From Streptomyces aurantiogriseus (GTDB lineage: Bacteria > Actinomycetota > Actinomycetes > Streptomycetales > Streptomycetaceae): a DNA stretch of 64,000 bases. Shown here in pieces: positions 8,248 through 17,153 of the stretch. How positions within the stretch are numbered: the first letter of the stretch is position 1; every line of letters begins with the position of its first letter. The DNA lies in the NCBI RefSeq assembly GCF_014649375.1, contig NZ_BMSX01000013.1, positions 175,831 to 239,830 on the forward strand, given 5' to 3'. The position numbers and the translations under genes are program-made. Below the pieces are notes generated by a model. It had not been told where the DNA came from, searched no databases, and was given only the letters and a program-made list of their open reading frames with translations.

Positions 8248-9267
8248 TTGCTGTTCCGCGCGTCCGCGAAAACGGTCGCCGTCATGGCACTCGACGGTTC
8301 GCTGTTCCTGCACCTCACCGACAAGTTCGTCCACATGCACGGCTATCGGCCCGGCACCTCGGAGGTGCGTTCCTGGGAGCGCAGCATCCCCGTCCTGGCC
8401 GCCGCACTCAACGACGCCGGCCTGGGCGACGTGGAGGTCATGCTGGAGTACTCGCTCCCGCTGAACAGTAAGCGTGCGGACGTCGTGCTGGCAGGAGTGC
8501 ATCCGGTCACGGGCGAACCGTCGTACGTCGTGGTGGAGCTGAAGCAGTGGAGTCAGGCGCTTCCTCACGAGGACGACCCCACCCTGTGCCATGTAGACGC
8601 GTATGCCCAGCCGGTCCTCAACCCCATCGAGCAGGTGCGCCGCTACTGCGAATACCTCATCAATTTCAATGGCGCGGTGGCTGAACACGGGCACCGGGTG
8701 GCCGGAGTGGCATATCTGCACAACGCCACCGAGTTCGGCGTGACCGGGCTGCGCGAGATCGAGCGTGACGGCCACGGACTGCTCTTCACCGAGGAACGCC
8801 GCGGCGCCTTTCTCGACCACCTCCGTACGAGGCTGAGCGCCAGGCATCCGGGGGCCCAGGCCGCGGACGAACTCCGTGCGGGTGCCAAGGTGCCGTCGAA
8901 GCAGCTCATGTCCGTGGCTGCTGAAGAGGTGCGCGAACGCACACAGTTCGTCCTTCTCGACGAGCAGCAAGTCGCGTACCGCTTGGTGCTTAACGCGGTG
9001 GAGAAGGCGAAGCACGCCGATCGCAAGGAGGTCGTCATCGTCACTGGCGGCCCCGGCACCGGCAAGAGCGTGATCGCTCTCCAACTGCTCGGCGAGCTCT
9101 ACCGGCGTGGAGTTCCGGCACTGCACGCCACCGGCTCGCAGTCGTTCACGAAGACGATGAGGAAGATCGCCGGAGCCCGCAAGCGGGAAGTCCAGGACCT
9201 GTTCAAGTACTTCAACAGCTTCATGACGGCCGAGAAGAACAGCCTGGGCGCGCTGATCTGCGACGAG
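8248..9267 (+). pseudogene. Truncated DUF2075 nuclease-helicase-like protein
   Basis: N-terminal ~340 residues of a DUF2075 protein normally about 600 aa or more. Residues 40-90 form a PD-(D/E)XK-like core (RADVVLAG, then YVVVELKQW). The Walker A motif VTGGPGTGKSVIALQL follows, and the Walker B strand ALICDE closes the recognisable part at 9267, where family members continue with AH. After that the frame runs out antisense through the next gene to 10134 with no homology. The likely start is TTG 8248 behind GGGGGAAG; relatives begin with SLFRAS, matched here by SLLFRAS. The helicase C-terminal half is missing, so the protein should be inactive. Such proteins occur in defence contexts. Confidence 0.8.
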
Positions 9268-9366
9268 ACGCTCGCCATGCGGCGAGGACATGCGCGGCTT
9301 CGCCGGGGATGCGTGCCGGTCTGGAAGCCGAACGCTCCTCGCTCACCCACGTACGTCCCCTGGCGG

Positions 9367-10044
9367 TCAGGCCGCCACGACTTCCTCGGCGACGAACTTC
9401 TCCACGAACTCCCGTGCACGGCGGTCAAATGCCGCGTACTGCGCCTCTCGCTCGGCGCCCGTGACCGCGTCGCCCACCAGGAGATTGCCTTCGGCGTCGA
9501 CGCGCTGAGGGCGCTCCTCCGCGTCGGTGAGCAGGCCGACGGTGGAGCGGGAGAAGCCGCAGTAGTAGGCGATGCCCTCGCTCAGGTTGGTCTCGAGGAC
9601 GGTCTGCATTCCCTCCACGACCGGATCGTCGGCAGCGGCGCCGGCCAGGCCCAGCCACAGGATGCGCTTGCCGGCGAGGCGGGGCTTGCTGCGGCCGTAG
9701 GCAAACCCGTAGTTCCATACGCGGTCGATCCAGCCCTTGAGAATGGCGGGCACGCTCTGCCAGTACACCGGGAAGACGGCGACGACGGCGTCGGCGTCGA
9801 GGAGGCGCTGCATGTGGGCGTGCACTTCGTCCGAGTACCTCTTCTCCCGGTCGCCCCAGTCCGGCTGGTCCGCCACGTTCATCCGAGGGTCGAACCCCTC
9901 GGCGTGCAGGTCGAGCAGGTCGACGCGGTAGCCGGCGGCTTCGAGCCGGGCGGCGGTACGGCGGGCCGTGTGCGCGGTGAGGGAATCGGCGCGGTGGTGT
10001 GCGACGACGACGAGGGCTGTGGCACGGCTGTCGTGCTGCGTCAC
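9367..10044 (-). CDS. NAD(P)H-dependent flavodoxin-fold oxidoreductase
   Basis: A 225-aa NQO1/KefF-type flavoprotein that reduces quinones or similar electrophiles with NAD(P)H. The N-terminal strand is ALVVVAHHRADSLT, and the family motifs AVFPVYWQSVPAILKGWIDR and WNYGFAYG lie near residues 95-125. GTG start at 10044, preceded by CGGAGA. It is divergent from an AraC-type regulator across 112 bp, a common arrangement in which the regulator controls the reductase. Its 3' end abuts the broken DUF2075 gene. Confidence 0.93.
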   Translation of the reverse strand: MTQHDSRATALVVVAHHRADSLTAHTARRTAARLEAAGYRVDLLDLHAEGFDPRMNVADQPDWGDREKRYSDEVHAHMQRLLDADAVVAVFPVYWQSVPAILKGWIDRVWNYGFAYGRSKPRLAGKRILWLGLAGAAADDPVVEGMQTVLETNLSEGIAYYCGFSRSTVGLLTDAEERPQRVDAEGNLLVGDAVTGAEREAQYAAFDRRAREFVEKFVAEEVVAA

Positions 10045-10156
10045 GGTGTCTCCGATCTCGGTCGGTCCGATGAACGAGTCCAGTACAGCCGCGACGACGT
10101 GGATGATCCATGGGAGAAGCGCTCCGAAACATAGGAGATCGTCTACGGTGGGTTCC

Positions 10157-11113
10157 ATGGATCCTTTGAGTTCGCTGCTGAGCGGTATCCGGGCCGAAGG
10201 GTCGGTCGTCAGCCATGCCGTACTGGCGGTGCCCTGGACCATCCGCTTCGCCGACGCCGCGCCGCTCATCATGATCAGCGTGCTGCGAGGAGGGGGCACC
10301 CTGCTGCTGTCCGACGGAACGGAACGAGCGATCGGCGCGGGTGACACCGCCATCGTGCGCGGACCCGAACCGTTCCACCTCGTGGACCACCCCGCCAGCG
10401 TGCACAGTTCCCACGCGGCGTACGAGATCGCCTGTTTCACCGAGAGCGTCGAGTGCACCGCCCAGGAGCTCGGCGGTATCCACTGGGGCGCCGACTCGGA
10501 GGGCGCGACCGCCCTGATCGTGGGTGCCTACCGCGCCTCGGGCCACCGCCACGAGCGGCTCCTGCGTACCCTGCCGCCCGTTCTGGTGGTCGAGGAGGAC
10601 GCCGAGGTCTGTGCCTGGCTGGAGACGGCCGCCGCCGACGCCGCCCATCAATCGGCCGGTTCGCAGGCGTTGATGGACCGGCTCCTCGACTGGGCCCTGG
10701 TGTGCACGTTGCGCAGCTGGTTCGACAAGGCGGGCGCCGACGCGCCCAGCTGGTACCGGGGTCTCGCCGACCCGGTCCTCGCGCCCGCCCTGCAGTCCTT
10801 CCACGACCGGCCCGCCGCATCCTGGACGGTGGCCTCCCTGGCCGCTCGAGCCGGCGTCTCCCGGGCGCTGTTCGCCAAGCGTTTCACCCGGCTGATGGGC
10901 TGCCCGCCCCTCGCCTACCTCACCGAATGCCGCATGGACGAGGCCGAGGCGCTGCTGTCCGACACCGACCTCGGCATCGCCCAGATCGCCAGGTCCGTCG
11001 GTTATGCCGACGCTTTCGGCTTCAGCGCCGCGTTCAAACGCCTCAAGGGCCTGAGCCCCAGCGCCTACCGCGCCGCGGCGGCCGCAGGGTCGGGTTCTCT
11101 CGCGTCGAGGTAA
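10157..11113 (+). CDS. AraC-family transcriptional regulator (cupin type)
   Basis: A 318-aa regulator. The N-terminal cupin-like sensor domain spans about residues 1-195 (MISVLRGGGTLLLSDG, GDTAIVRGPEPFHL). The C-terminal AraC double helix-turn-helix spans about 205-310 (VASLAARAGVSRALFAKRFT, then IAQIARSVGYADAFGFSAAF). Start at ATG 10157. It is divergent from the NAD(P)H oxidoreductase, its most likely target. This subfamily usually senses small molecules or redox stress; the ligand here is unknown. Confidence 0.94.
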   Translation: MDPLSSLLSGIRAEGSVVSHAVLAVPWTIRFADAAPLIMISVLRGGGTLLLSDGTERAIGAGDTAIVRGPEPFHLVDHPASVHSSHAAYEIACFTESVECTAQELGGIHWGADSEGATALIVGAYRASGHRHERLLRTLPPVLVVEEDAEVCAWLETAAADAAHQSAGSQALMDRLLDWALVCTLRSWFDKAGADAPSWYRGLADPVLAPALQSFHDRPAASWTVASLAARAGVSRALFAKRFTRLMGCPPLAYLTECRMDEAEALLSDTDLGIAQIARSVGYADAFGFSAAFKRLKGLSPSAYRAAAAAGSGSLASR

Positions 11114-11423
11114 CCGGCGGCGCGGTGGGCGAGGAACACGATCGCCGCACGACCTTCATCCAGCCGGCCACCACGTTCTCGTCCCGGTCGATCGCGTGGC
11201 GGGCGGGGACCTGGCGCTCACCCAGCGGATCAGCAGCGGCGCGCAGTCGGGCGTCCGGCCGCACGCGCACGGTCTGCACCTGGTCGGAGTCGCGCGAGGG
11301 GCCGGCGTGGGGAATCAGGCGGAGAGCGTGGGCGTCCCGCACGGACTCGGTCCGTGATCAGCCGGGCACGCCCACGCTCACCGGTTGGCCTTGGCCGGTG
11401 TCACCGGCCGCCGGCGCCGTCGA
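11114..11423. other. Intergenic region between convergent genes
   Basis: About 310 bp between the ends of the AraC gene and the beta-helix gene. It contains a nested hairpin at 11324-11379 and no gene I can support. Confidence 0.5.
11324..11379. terminator. Nested hairpin, likely bidirectional terminator
   Basis: Outer 12-bp perfect arms (11324-11335 GAGCGTGGGCGT; 11368-11379) enclose an inner 7-bp hairpin CACGGAC-TCG-GTCCGTG at 11340-11356. It lies between convergent genes. There is no U-tract, as is usual in Streptomyces. Confidence 0.6.
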
Positions 11424-13808
11424 TCACTGCTCGGTCAGGGTGACCTCGTCGCAGTAGCCGTCGCCGGTTCCGGAGACGAGGTGGCAGTAGATGCGAGCGG
11501 TGTTCACACCTGCCCCTGTCGTGAAGGTCGTCGACTGCTTCGAGTAGGTGCTCGACGTGGTCGAGGCGCTCGTGACGGCGGAGCCGTTGTAGAGCTTGGC
11601 CTCCAGTGCCGTCGTGGTGCCGGCGGTCTGACTCGCGATCGCGCCGCTCAGCCGGTAGGTCGTGTTCGGCTTGAGGGTGTAGATCAGCTGCCAGAGGGTG
11701 CCGCCGCTCAGGGACGAGTTCGTCAGTCCGGCGGCGTTGCCGTTGGACGACGTGCCCGTGAGCGAGAAGTCACCGTTGCGCCAGGGCACGGTGTGGCCGG
11801 ACTCGAAGTTGCCGTTGATGACATGGTTCTTGACGGGGGTGACGGCGAGGTCGTCGCAGTAGCCGTTCCCGCTGCCCGAGCTCTTGTAGCAGTACAGGCG
11901 CACGGTGCTGTTCGCCGCGCCGGTGGTGAAGTCGGCGGAGACGAATGTCCAGTCGGTGCCGCTGGCGCTTGCCGACGTTTCGAGGCCGCCGGTGTTCTTG
12001 ACTCCGACGTTCACGACCTCACCGGCGACAGCGGACTTCACCCAGCCCGAGACGCGGTACGTCGTCCGGGGCGCGACGGGGACGTAATTCTCCACGGAGG
12101 CCGGCGAGGGCCCGACCCGGGCCGCGTAGGTTCCGCTGTGGGCGCCCGAGTTCACCACCGAGGCGGAGTTCCACGCGCTCCACGCCGTGAGCGACCCCTT
12201 CTCGAAGCCGAGGTTCTCGTTCGCGAGGCAGGTCGCGTCGTTGGGCGAGCTGAACTGGTCGGCGCCGATGTCGGGTGCGCAGACCGAGGGAACGGGAGAT
12301 CCCCAGTAGTCCTTGCCGCCGTTGTCGGGGATGACGACTCCCGCGCCGATGGCGGGCGATGACGCGGTGAGTTGGTAGCCGTCGACGGAGCCGATGCCCG
12401 TGCCGCCGCTGCCGGGCGAGACCAGCAGGGGATCCGCGGTGATGTTCCCGTTGCCGGTCGGCTCACTCGCCGGGTGGTTGCCGTAGAAGAGGTTGTTGCG
12501 CCAGGAGAAGTTCGAGGCCGGCTGGCCGGAGGTGTAGACGTAGCCGCCGCTGCCCAGGTTGTAGATGAGGTTGTTGGCGAGGGTGAGGTCGTTCCAGGCG
12601 CCCGAGACCTCGAAGACGTTCGCGGTGGATCCCGAGGGGATGTAGATGGTGTTGTTGTAGAACTTGGAGTCCTGGGACCCGAGCATGTTGATGACGCGGA
12701 GGCGGTCGTCCTCGCTGACGTTGTAGCGGACCACCGCGTTGCTGCTGAGGCGTGACCCGCCGCCGCAGCCGCAGAAGAGGATGAACCCTCCCTCGTTGTC
12801 GTGGCTGTAGTTGTACTGGACGATGGTGCCGTCCTGCCCGTAGTCGACGTCGAAGCCCTGGCCGTCGGGGTTCCCGGAGTTCTTCTTGGTCCCGTACGCC
12901 TCGTTGTACTGGATCACGGTGCCGTCGGAGTCCCAGGCCCAGATGCCGGCGTTCGCCGCGTTGCTTGCCTTCGCCGCGTTGTAGACGACGTTGTGCTCGA
13001 TGAGGGCGTCCTTCGACATCTGCACGACGATGCCGTCGCCGTCGGTGTCATGAACGGTGTTGTTCCTGACGACGACGCCGGTCCACGGGGTCCAGGCGGG
13101 GTTGTTGCAGCCGATGGACGGCCGGCACAGCCATGTGCTGGACATGTTGATGCCGCTGCGGGCGATGTTGGCCACGGTGTTGCCGTCGATGACCACGTCG
13201 TTGAAGGCGCTGGGCGTCGTGGTGCCGAGAACGGCGAAGAGGATTCCGGCGCTGCCGTCGACCTCCTTCGAGTTGTTTCCGTTCACATCGTGGATGTTGA
13301 GGTTGCTGATCTTGTAGTGGTTGCCGGTGCCGTAGTTCTCCAGCACCACGTAGACACCGCGCCGCGCGTTCGCGCCCTTCACGGCGCCGGTGTTCGTGAT
13401 CTCCAGGTTGGAGATCTCCCAGTACTCCTGGTTGTGCAGGTAGATCGCATCCGTGGCACCGCCCGCGGCGATGATCGGCAGGGCGCCGGTGCCGTAGGCG
13501 TCGATGGAGATCGACCCGCCTGCCGCGCTGCCCGAGCCGAGCGGGTGCAGGGTGCCGGAGCAGGTCGTCCCCCGCTTGAACAGCAACTGGTCACCCGGGG
13601 CGAACGTCGTCGCGTTCGGGCCCGCCAGTGAGTTCCACGGCGAGGAGGAGGTACCGGTCCCGTTGGATGCCGCCGAGCAGTCCACGTAGTAGGAGGTGCC
13701 CGCCGCGTGGGCTTGCACAGCCGGCGTGAGCACTACGGCGGCACAGGCGAGCAGCATGGTGACGACCAGGCCTGCGATGAAGCGTCTTATGTCGGTGACA
13801 TGTCTCAT
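11424..13808 (-). CDS. Secreted parallel beta-helix protein with C-terminal CBM-like domains
   Basis: A 794-aa exported protein. A Sec signal peptide spans residues 1-36 (basic MRHVTDIRRF, hydrophobic LVVTMLLACAAVV, cleavage near VQAHAAG). Residues 40-520 form a right-handed beta-helix with repeated VIDGNTVANI/VRNNTVHD/LIEHNVVYN-type turns, as in polysaccharide lyases and GH28-like enzymes. Two tandem jelly-roll modules of the CBM_4_9 type follow (about 530-660 and 670-794, each starting NxxFE and ending GYCD...). It probably acts on extracellular arabinogalactan or pectin-like material. The ATG lies in an ATGA overlap with the upstream lipoprotein and follows GGGGAGAAG. Exact activity is uncertain. 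Confidence 0.88.
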   Translation of the reverse strand: MRHVTDIRRFIAGLVVTMLLACAAVVLTPAVQAHAAGTSYYVDCSAASNGTGTSSSPWNSLAGPNATTFAPGDQLLFKRGTTCSGTLHPLGSGSAAGGSISIDAYGTGALPIIAAGGATDAIYLHNQEYWEISNLEITNTGAVKGANARRGVYVVLENYGTGNHYKISNLNIHDVNGNNSKEVDGSAGILFAVLGTTTPSAFNDVVIDGNTVANIARSGINMSSTWLCRPSIGCNNPAWTPWTGVVVRNNTVHDTDGDGIVVQMSKDALIEHNVVYNAAKASNAANAGIWAWDSDGTVIQYNEAYGTKKNSGNPDGQGFDVDYGQDGTIVQYNYSHDNEGGFILFCGCGGGSRLSSNAVVRYNVSEDDRLRVINMLGSQDSKFYNNTIYIPSGSTANVFEVSGAWNDLTLANNLIYNLGSGGYVYTSGQPASNFSWRNNLFYGNHPASEPTGNGNITADPLLVSPGSGGTGIGSVDGYQLTASSPAIGAGVVIPDNGGKDYWGSPVPSVCAPDIGADQFSSPNDATCLANENLGFEKGSLTAWSAWNSASVVNSGAHSGTYAARVGPSPASVENYVPVAPRTTYRVSGWVKSAVAGEVVNVGVKNTGGLETSASASGTDWTFVSADFTTGAANSTVRLYCYKSSGSGNGYCDDLAVTPVKNHVINGNFESGHTVPWRNGDFSLTGTSSNGNAAGLTNSSLSGGTLWQLIYTLKPNTTYRLSGAIASQTAGTTTALEAKLYNGSAVTSASTTSSTYSKQSTTFTTGAGVNTARIYCHLVSGTGDGYCDEVTLTEQ

Positions 13809-14383
13809 GGTGCTTCTCCCCGTACAACATTGTCGGGATGGGTGGTTGGGCTCGCCGTGCTCTTGCGGAGCGCGGCGACGATCGCCTGCGTCGGAGCGGG
13901 CTGGTTCGCCCAATCGGCGGCCACGTGTCCGTCGGCGCTGATCAGGAGTGTGTGGAGCTGTCCGTCCATGGACAGCCGGGTGCCGGCGGAGGCCGAGTCC
14001 GCGGCGACCACGAGTTCGGGCGGGATGGACCAGTTCGCCGCGAAGTTCTTCAGCGCGCCGTCGGTCGTGTGGCCGTCGGAGTCGGTGATGAGGACCCGGA
14101 CGTCCGGATACTGCAGCGCCACACTCTTCAGCGACGGGATCTGGCTCCGTGCGTGCGCGGCGTCGACGTCTCCCTGGTCGTCGACGGGGAGGGCGGCTAT
14201 GAGGGTCGGGCCGGAGACGGCGATCCGGTTCCCGTCGAGCAGGGTCACCCCGGAGCCGGCCGGTTGTTCTTCGGCTTGGCATGCGGTGACGAGCAGGAGC
14301 GCGGGGACGAGCAGGAGCGCGGCGACGAACGGGATCATCGCCGTGCGACGGGCCCCCTTTGTCGCTTGTCGGATTCCTGTCAC
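13805..14383 (-). CDS. Thioredoxin-like lipoprotein
   Basis: A 192-aa predicted lipoprotein. A basic start and a hydrophobic stretch (AALLLVPALLLV) lead to the lipobox LVTAC near residue 34. The remainder resembles a TlpA/AhpC-type thioredoxin fold (PSLKSVALQYPDVRVLITDS, then LSMDGQLHTLLISADGHV) but has no CxxC. It may therefore be a non-catalytic relative. The GTG start overlaps the upstream GH43-like stop and its own stop overlaps the beta-helix start, so it is a middle gene of a tight operon. The function is not clear. Confidence 0.75.
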   Translation of the reverse strand: MTGIRQATKGARRTAMIPFVAALLLVPALLLVTACQAEEQPAGSGVTLLDGNRIAVSGPTLIAALPVDDQGDVDAAHARSQIPSLKSVALQYPDVRVLITDSDGHTTDGALKNFAANWSIPPELVVAADSASAGTRLSMDGQLHTLLISADGHVAADWANQPAPTQAIVAALRKSTASPTTHPDNVVRGEAP

Positions 14384-15333
14384 CGGACCGGCCCTTCGAG
14401 GGGAAGGATGGGGGCCTCAAGGGCTTCGTCGCGGTCGCACACGAGGGTCTCTCCGCTCACCCGCAGGCGGGCGACCTGGATCGAGCTCCGGCGGTCGTTG
14501 TCGTCGCCGTGGTGTACGGCGCCGTCGTCGGACTGCCCCGGGTGCGTGAAGTAGAAGACGTAGGCGCCGAGTTCACTGGTGACGACATCGGCGTGGTAGC
14601 CGTATCCCCCGTCGTCCGGGCCCTGCCCGGGACGGTCGAGGACGAGTCCCCGCGGTTCCCATGTCTGAAGGTCCCGTGAGTGAAGAACCCGCTGTCCACG
14701 CCATTCGTCGACGAGCATCCAGTAGCTGCCGCCGAGCTCGAAGACGTTCGGGCCTTCGTGCTGCGAGCACTCGACGGCGGGCCCACGGACGGTCCACCGC
14801 GCCAGGTCGTCGCTGTCCGCGGCGTAGGTGTGCGCGTGATCGGCCTCGTCCTTGTACCACATGCGGTAGCCACCTGTGGGAAGCCGCAGGACGCAGGCGT
14901 CGATCACCCTCTCGGACGAGAGCGACAAGGTGGAACGGTAGGTCCACGAGAAGAGGTCGTGGCTCGTGTAGTGACGGATCACGCGCGCATGGCCCGCCCA
15001 CTGGGTCGGAACACCGCGGATCACACTGACGAACATGTGGTACTCGGTTCCGTCGTCGACGATCTCGGGCGCCCAGTAGGTGTGGCGCCCGGGCTCGATG
15101 TCCAGCCCCTCGGCGATTCCCCGGTACAGCCAGGTGGCTCCGCCGTCCGCGGAGGACGCGATCCCGATGTCGGTCCCGTGGACCCAACTCACGTCGTTCA
15201 TCGGCGGCGCGTCGGCGCGCCGGCTCGTGTAGAACATCCACCACTCGCCGGCGTGCCGGTTCCAGATGACGGTGGGGTCGGTCGCCCCGTCGTGAACGGG
15301 ATCGCGGAACAGGGGGCGGGCAACGGCTGTCAT
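14380..15333 (-). CDS. GH43-like beta-propeller glycoside hydrolase
   Basis: A 317-aa protein with the five-bladed propeller signatures of GH43/GH32-type enzymes: TDPTVIWN with the putative catalytic Asp, WWMFYTSRRAD, TYWAPEIVDDG, and a Glu in EGPNVFELGGSYWML. No signal peptide is present, so it should act in the cytoplasm on imported oligosaccharides, probably arabino- or galacto-oligosaccharides judging from the neighbouring GH51 gene. The ATG at 15333 lies in an ATGA overlap with an upstream reading-frame remnant. It is in an operon with the lipoprotein and beta-helix genes. Substrate inferred only from context. Confidence 0.85.
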   Translation of the reverse strand: MTAVARPLFRDPVHDGATDPTVIWNRHAGEWWMFYTSRRADAPPMNDVSWVHGTDIGIASSADGGATWLYRGIAEGLDIEPGRHTYWAPEIVDDGTEYHMFVSVIRGVPTQWAGHARVIRHYTSHDLFSWTYRSTLSLSSERVIDACVLRLPTGGYRMWYKDEADHAHTYAADSDDLARWTVRGPAVECSQHEGPNVFELGGSYWMLVDEWRGQRVLHSRDLQTWEPRGLVLDRPGQGPDDGGYGYHADVVTSELGAYVFYFTHPGQSDDGAVHHGDDNDRRSSIQVARLRVSGETLVCDRDEALEAPILPLEGPVR

Positions 15334-15445
15334 CGGTACTTCCCAGGGGTGAGGACGACGGTGTCCCAGGACACCGGTTGCGGTCGTGCGGTCGGGGTGT
15401 GCCCGTAGGTCGAGGACACGGAGATCGTGTGGGCCTGAGGCCCGC
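15330..15445 (-). pseudogene. C-terminal remnant of a lost gene
   Basis: Between abfA and the GH43-like gene, a minus-strand frame ends in protein-like sequence (TISVSSTYGHTPTARPQ, then SWDTVVLTPGKYR). Its stop codon TGA forms an ATGA overlap with the GH43-like start. That coupling is typical of a genuine upstream cistron. No start or N-terminal domain is visible, and the sequence before it is Pro/Ser-rich. I read this as the tail of a deleted gene, with low certainty. Confidence 0.3.
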
Positions 15446-15552
15446 CGTGATCCCGATGGCCCGGCACGCGGCCGGCAGGCCCATGAGCCGGTGGCGGCGA
15501 CGTCGAGGACGGCGACGGCGCCGGCCCATGGGCGGTCGGCTCGTCGACGTCG

Positions 15553-17082
15553 TCAGGCGTGCCGGCGCGTCAGACGGATCATGTTCCAGGAGAGCGGTTC
15601 GAGTTCGGCATGGAGGACTCCGTCGGTGACGGCCGTGCCGGTGGCGGTGTGCGGGGTGACACGGTCGGGCCGGTCCGCGGTGTTGGTGGCCTCCGGGTCG
15701 CTGTCGGCCAGGACGAGGTGCTCCACCAGGGTGTGGGCGTCGACGCCGCGCAGGTCGATCTTCAAGGGAAGGGCGTCCGTCTGGCCGCGGTTGACCGCGA
15801 AGACGGTGATGTCGCCCATCTCGTCGTCGATCACCGCGGTGGCGTGCAGCAGCGGCACCTCACCGAACCTGGCCGTGGCGTACGTCGGGCTGTCCACCTC
15901 GACGCGCAGCACCCGGCCGCGTCCGTACGCCGACGCCTGGGCGAAGGGATAGAAGGTGGTCTGGCGCCAGGCCGGACCGCCCGGCTCGGTCATGATCGGC
16001 GCGATGACGTTGACGAGCTGAGCGAGGGAGGCGGCGGTGACCCGGTCGGCGTGCCGCAGCAGCGCGATGAGCAGCGAGCCGAAGACCACGGCGTCGGTGA
16101 CGGTGTAGACGTCCTCCAGCAGGCGCGGCGCCTGCTGCCACTCCTCCACCGGGTGCGGGTTGGGCCGCTTCTGGTACCAGACGTTCCACTCGTCGAAGGA
16201 CAGGTTGATGCGCTTGTCCGCCTTCAGGCGGGCGCGGACGTGGTCGCAGGTGGCGACGACCGATTCGATGAAGTGCTCCATGTCCACGGCGGACGCCAGG
16301 AAGGAGTCGCGGTCACCGTCGATCTCCTCGTAGTAGGCGTGCAGGGAGACGTAGTCCACGAGGTCGTACGCGGCCTGAAGGACGGTCGCTTCCCAGGAGG
16401 CGAAGGTCGGCATGGAGGAGCTGGAGCTGCCACAGGCGACCAGCTCGAGATCGGGATCGACCTGCCGCATGGCGCGGGCGGTCTCGGCGGCGAGGCGGCC
16501 GTACTCCTCGGGCGTCTTGTGGCCGGTCTGCCACGGGCCGTCCATCTCGTTGCCCAGGCACCACATCCGGATGCCGTACGGCTCTTTGCCGCCGTCGGCG
16601 ATACGGCGGTCGGACAGTTCGGTGCCGCCGGGGTGGTTCGCGTACTCCAGCAGCCGTACCGCGTCCTCCACGCCTCGCGTGCCGAGGTTGAGGGCCATCA
16701 TGGGCTCCATGCCGGTCTTACCGCAGAAGTCCATGAACTCGCCGAGGCCGAACTCGTTGGTCTCGGTGGACTTCCAGGCCAGGTCCAGCCGGGCCGGGCG
16801 CTTCTCGCGCGGGCCCACGCTGTCCTCCCAGCGGTAGCCCGAGACGAAGTTGCCGCCGGGGTAGCGGACGGTGGTGACGCCGAGCTCGCGGACCAGCGCC
16901 AGGACGTCCTGGCGCAGGCCGTCCGCGTCGGCGGCGGGGTGGCCGGGCTCGTAGATGCCGGTGTAGACGCAGCGGCCCATGTGCTCGACGAACGATCCGT
17001 ACAGACGAGGGTTGACAGTGCCGACGTCGAACGCCGAGTCGAGGGTGAAGCGGGCGGCGGAGGTTGTGCCGTGCTCGGACAT
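15553..17082 (-). CDS. Alpha-L-arabinofuranosidase (GH51)
   Basis: A 509-aa GH51 enzyme that releases terminal L-arabinofuranose from arabinan, arabinoxylan or arabinogalactan oligomers. The acid/base Glu lies in WCLGNEMDGPW and the nucleophile Glu in LSFDEWNVWY. TVRYPGGNFVSGYRW is another family signature. A C-terminal beta-sandwich follows the barrel. Without a signal peptide it is cytoplasmic, as is usual for GH51. ATG start at 17082. A 12-bp tandem repeat (17089-17124) lies in the 71-bp gap to the lactonase gene. It belongs to the operon led by the sugar importer. Confidence 0.96.
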   Translation of the reverse strand: MSEHGTTSAARFTLDSAFDVGTVNPRLYGSFVEHMGRCVYTGIYEPGHPAADADGLRQDVLALVRELGVTTVRYPGGNFVSGYRWEDSVGPREKRPARLDLAWKSTETNEFGLGEFMDFCGKTGMEPMMALNLGTRGVEDAVRLLEYANHPGGTELSDRRIADGGKEPYGIRMWCLGNEMDGPWQTGHKTPEEYGRLAAETARAMRQVDPDLELVACGSSSSSMPTFASWEATVLQAAYDLVDYVSLHAYYEEIDGDRDSFLASAVDMEHFIESVVATCDHVRARLKADKRINLSFDEWNVWYQKRPNPHPVEEWQQAPRLLEDVYTVTDAVVFGSLLIALLRHADRVTAASLAQLVNVIAPIMTEPGGPAWRQTTFYPFAQASAYGRGRVLRVEVDSPTYATARFGEVPLLHATAVIDDEMGDITVFAVNRGQTDALPLKIDLRGVDAHTLVEHLVLADSDPEATNTADRPDRVTPHTATGTAVTDGVLHAELEPLSWNMIRLTRRHA

Positions 17083-17088
17083 GACTGC

Positions 17089-17124
17089 CTTTCGGACGTC
17101 GCTTCGGACGTCGCTTCGGACGTG
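17089..17124. repeat. 12-bp tandem repeat, three units
   Basis: Three units of GCTTCGGACGTC (17089, 17101, 17113), the first and last with one change, directly upstream of the arabinofuranosidase start. Confidence 0.8.
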
Positions 17125-17153
17125 ACAAAGAGGAGGGTGGGAGGAGAGGGCGG

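Noticed and set aside
9268..10134. C-terminal half of the DUF2075 open frame
   Set aside because: It is exactly antisense to a well-supported oxidoreductase and shows no helicase motifs.
13805..14383. Active thiol-disulfide exchange role for the thioredoxin-like lipoprotein
   Set aside because: The fold pattern is suggestive, but no CxxC motif is present.
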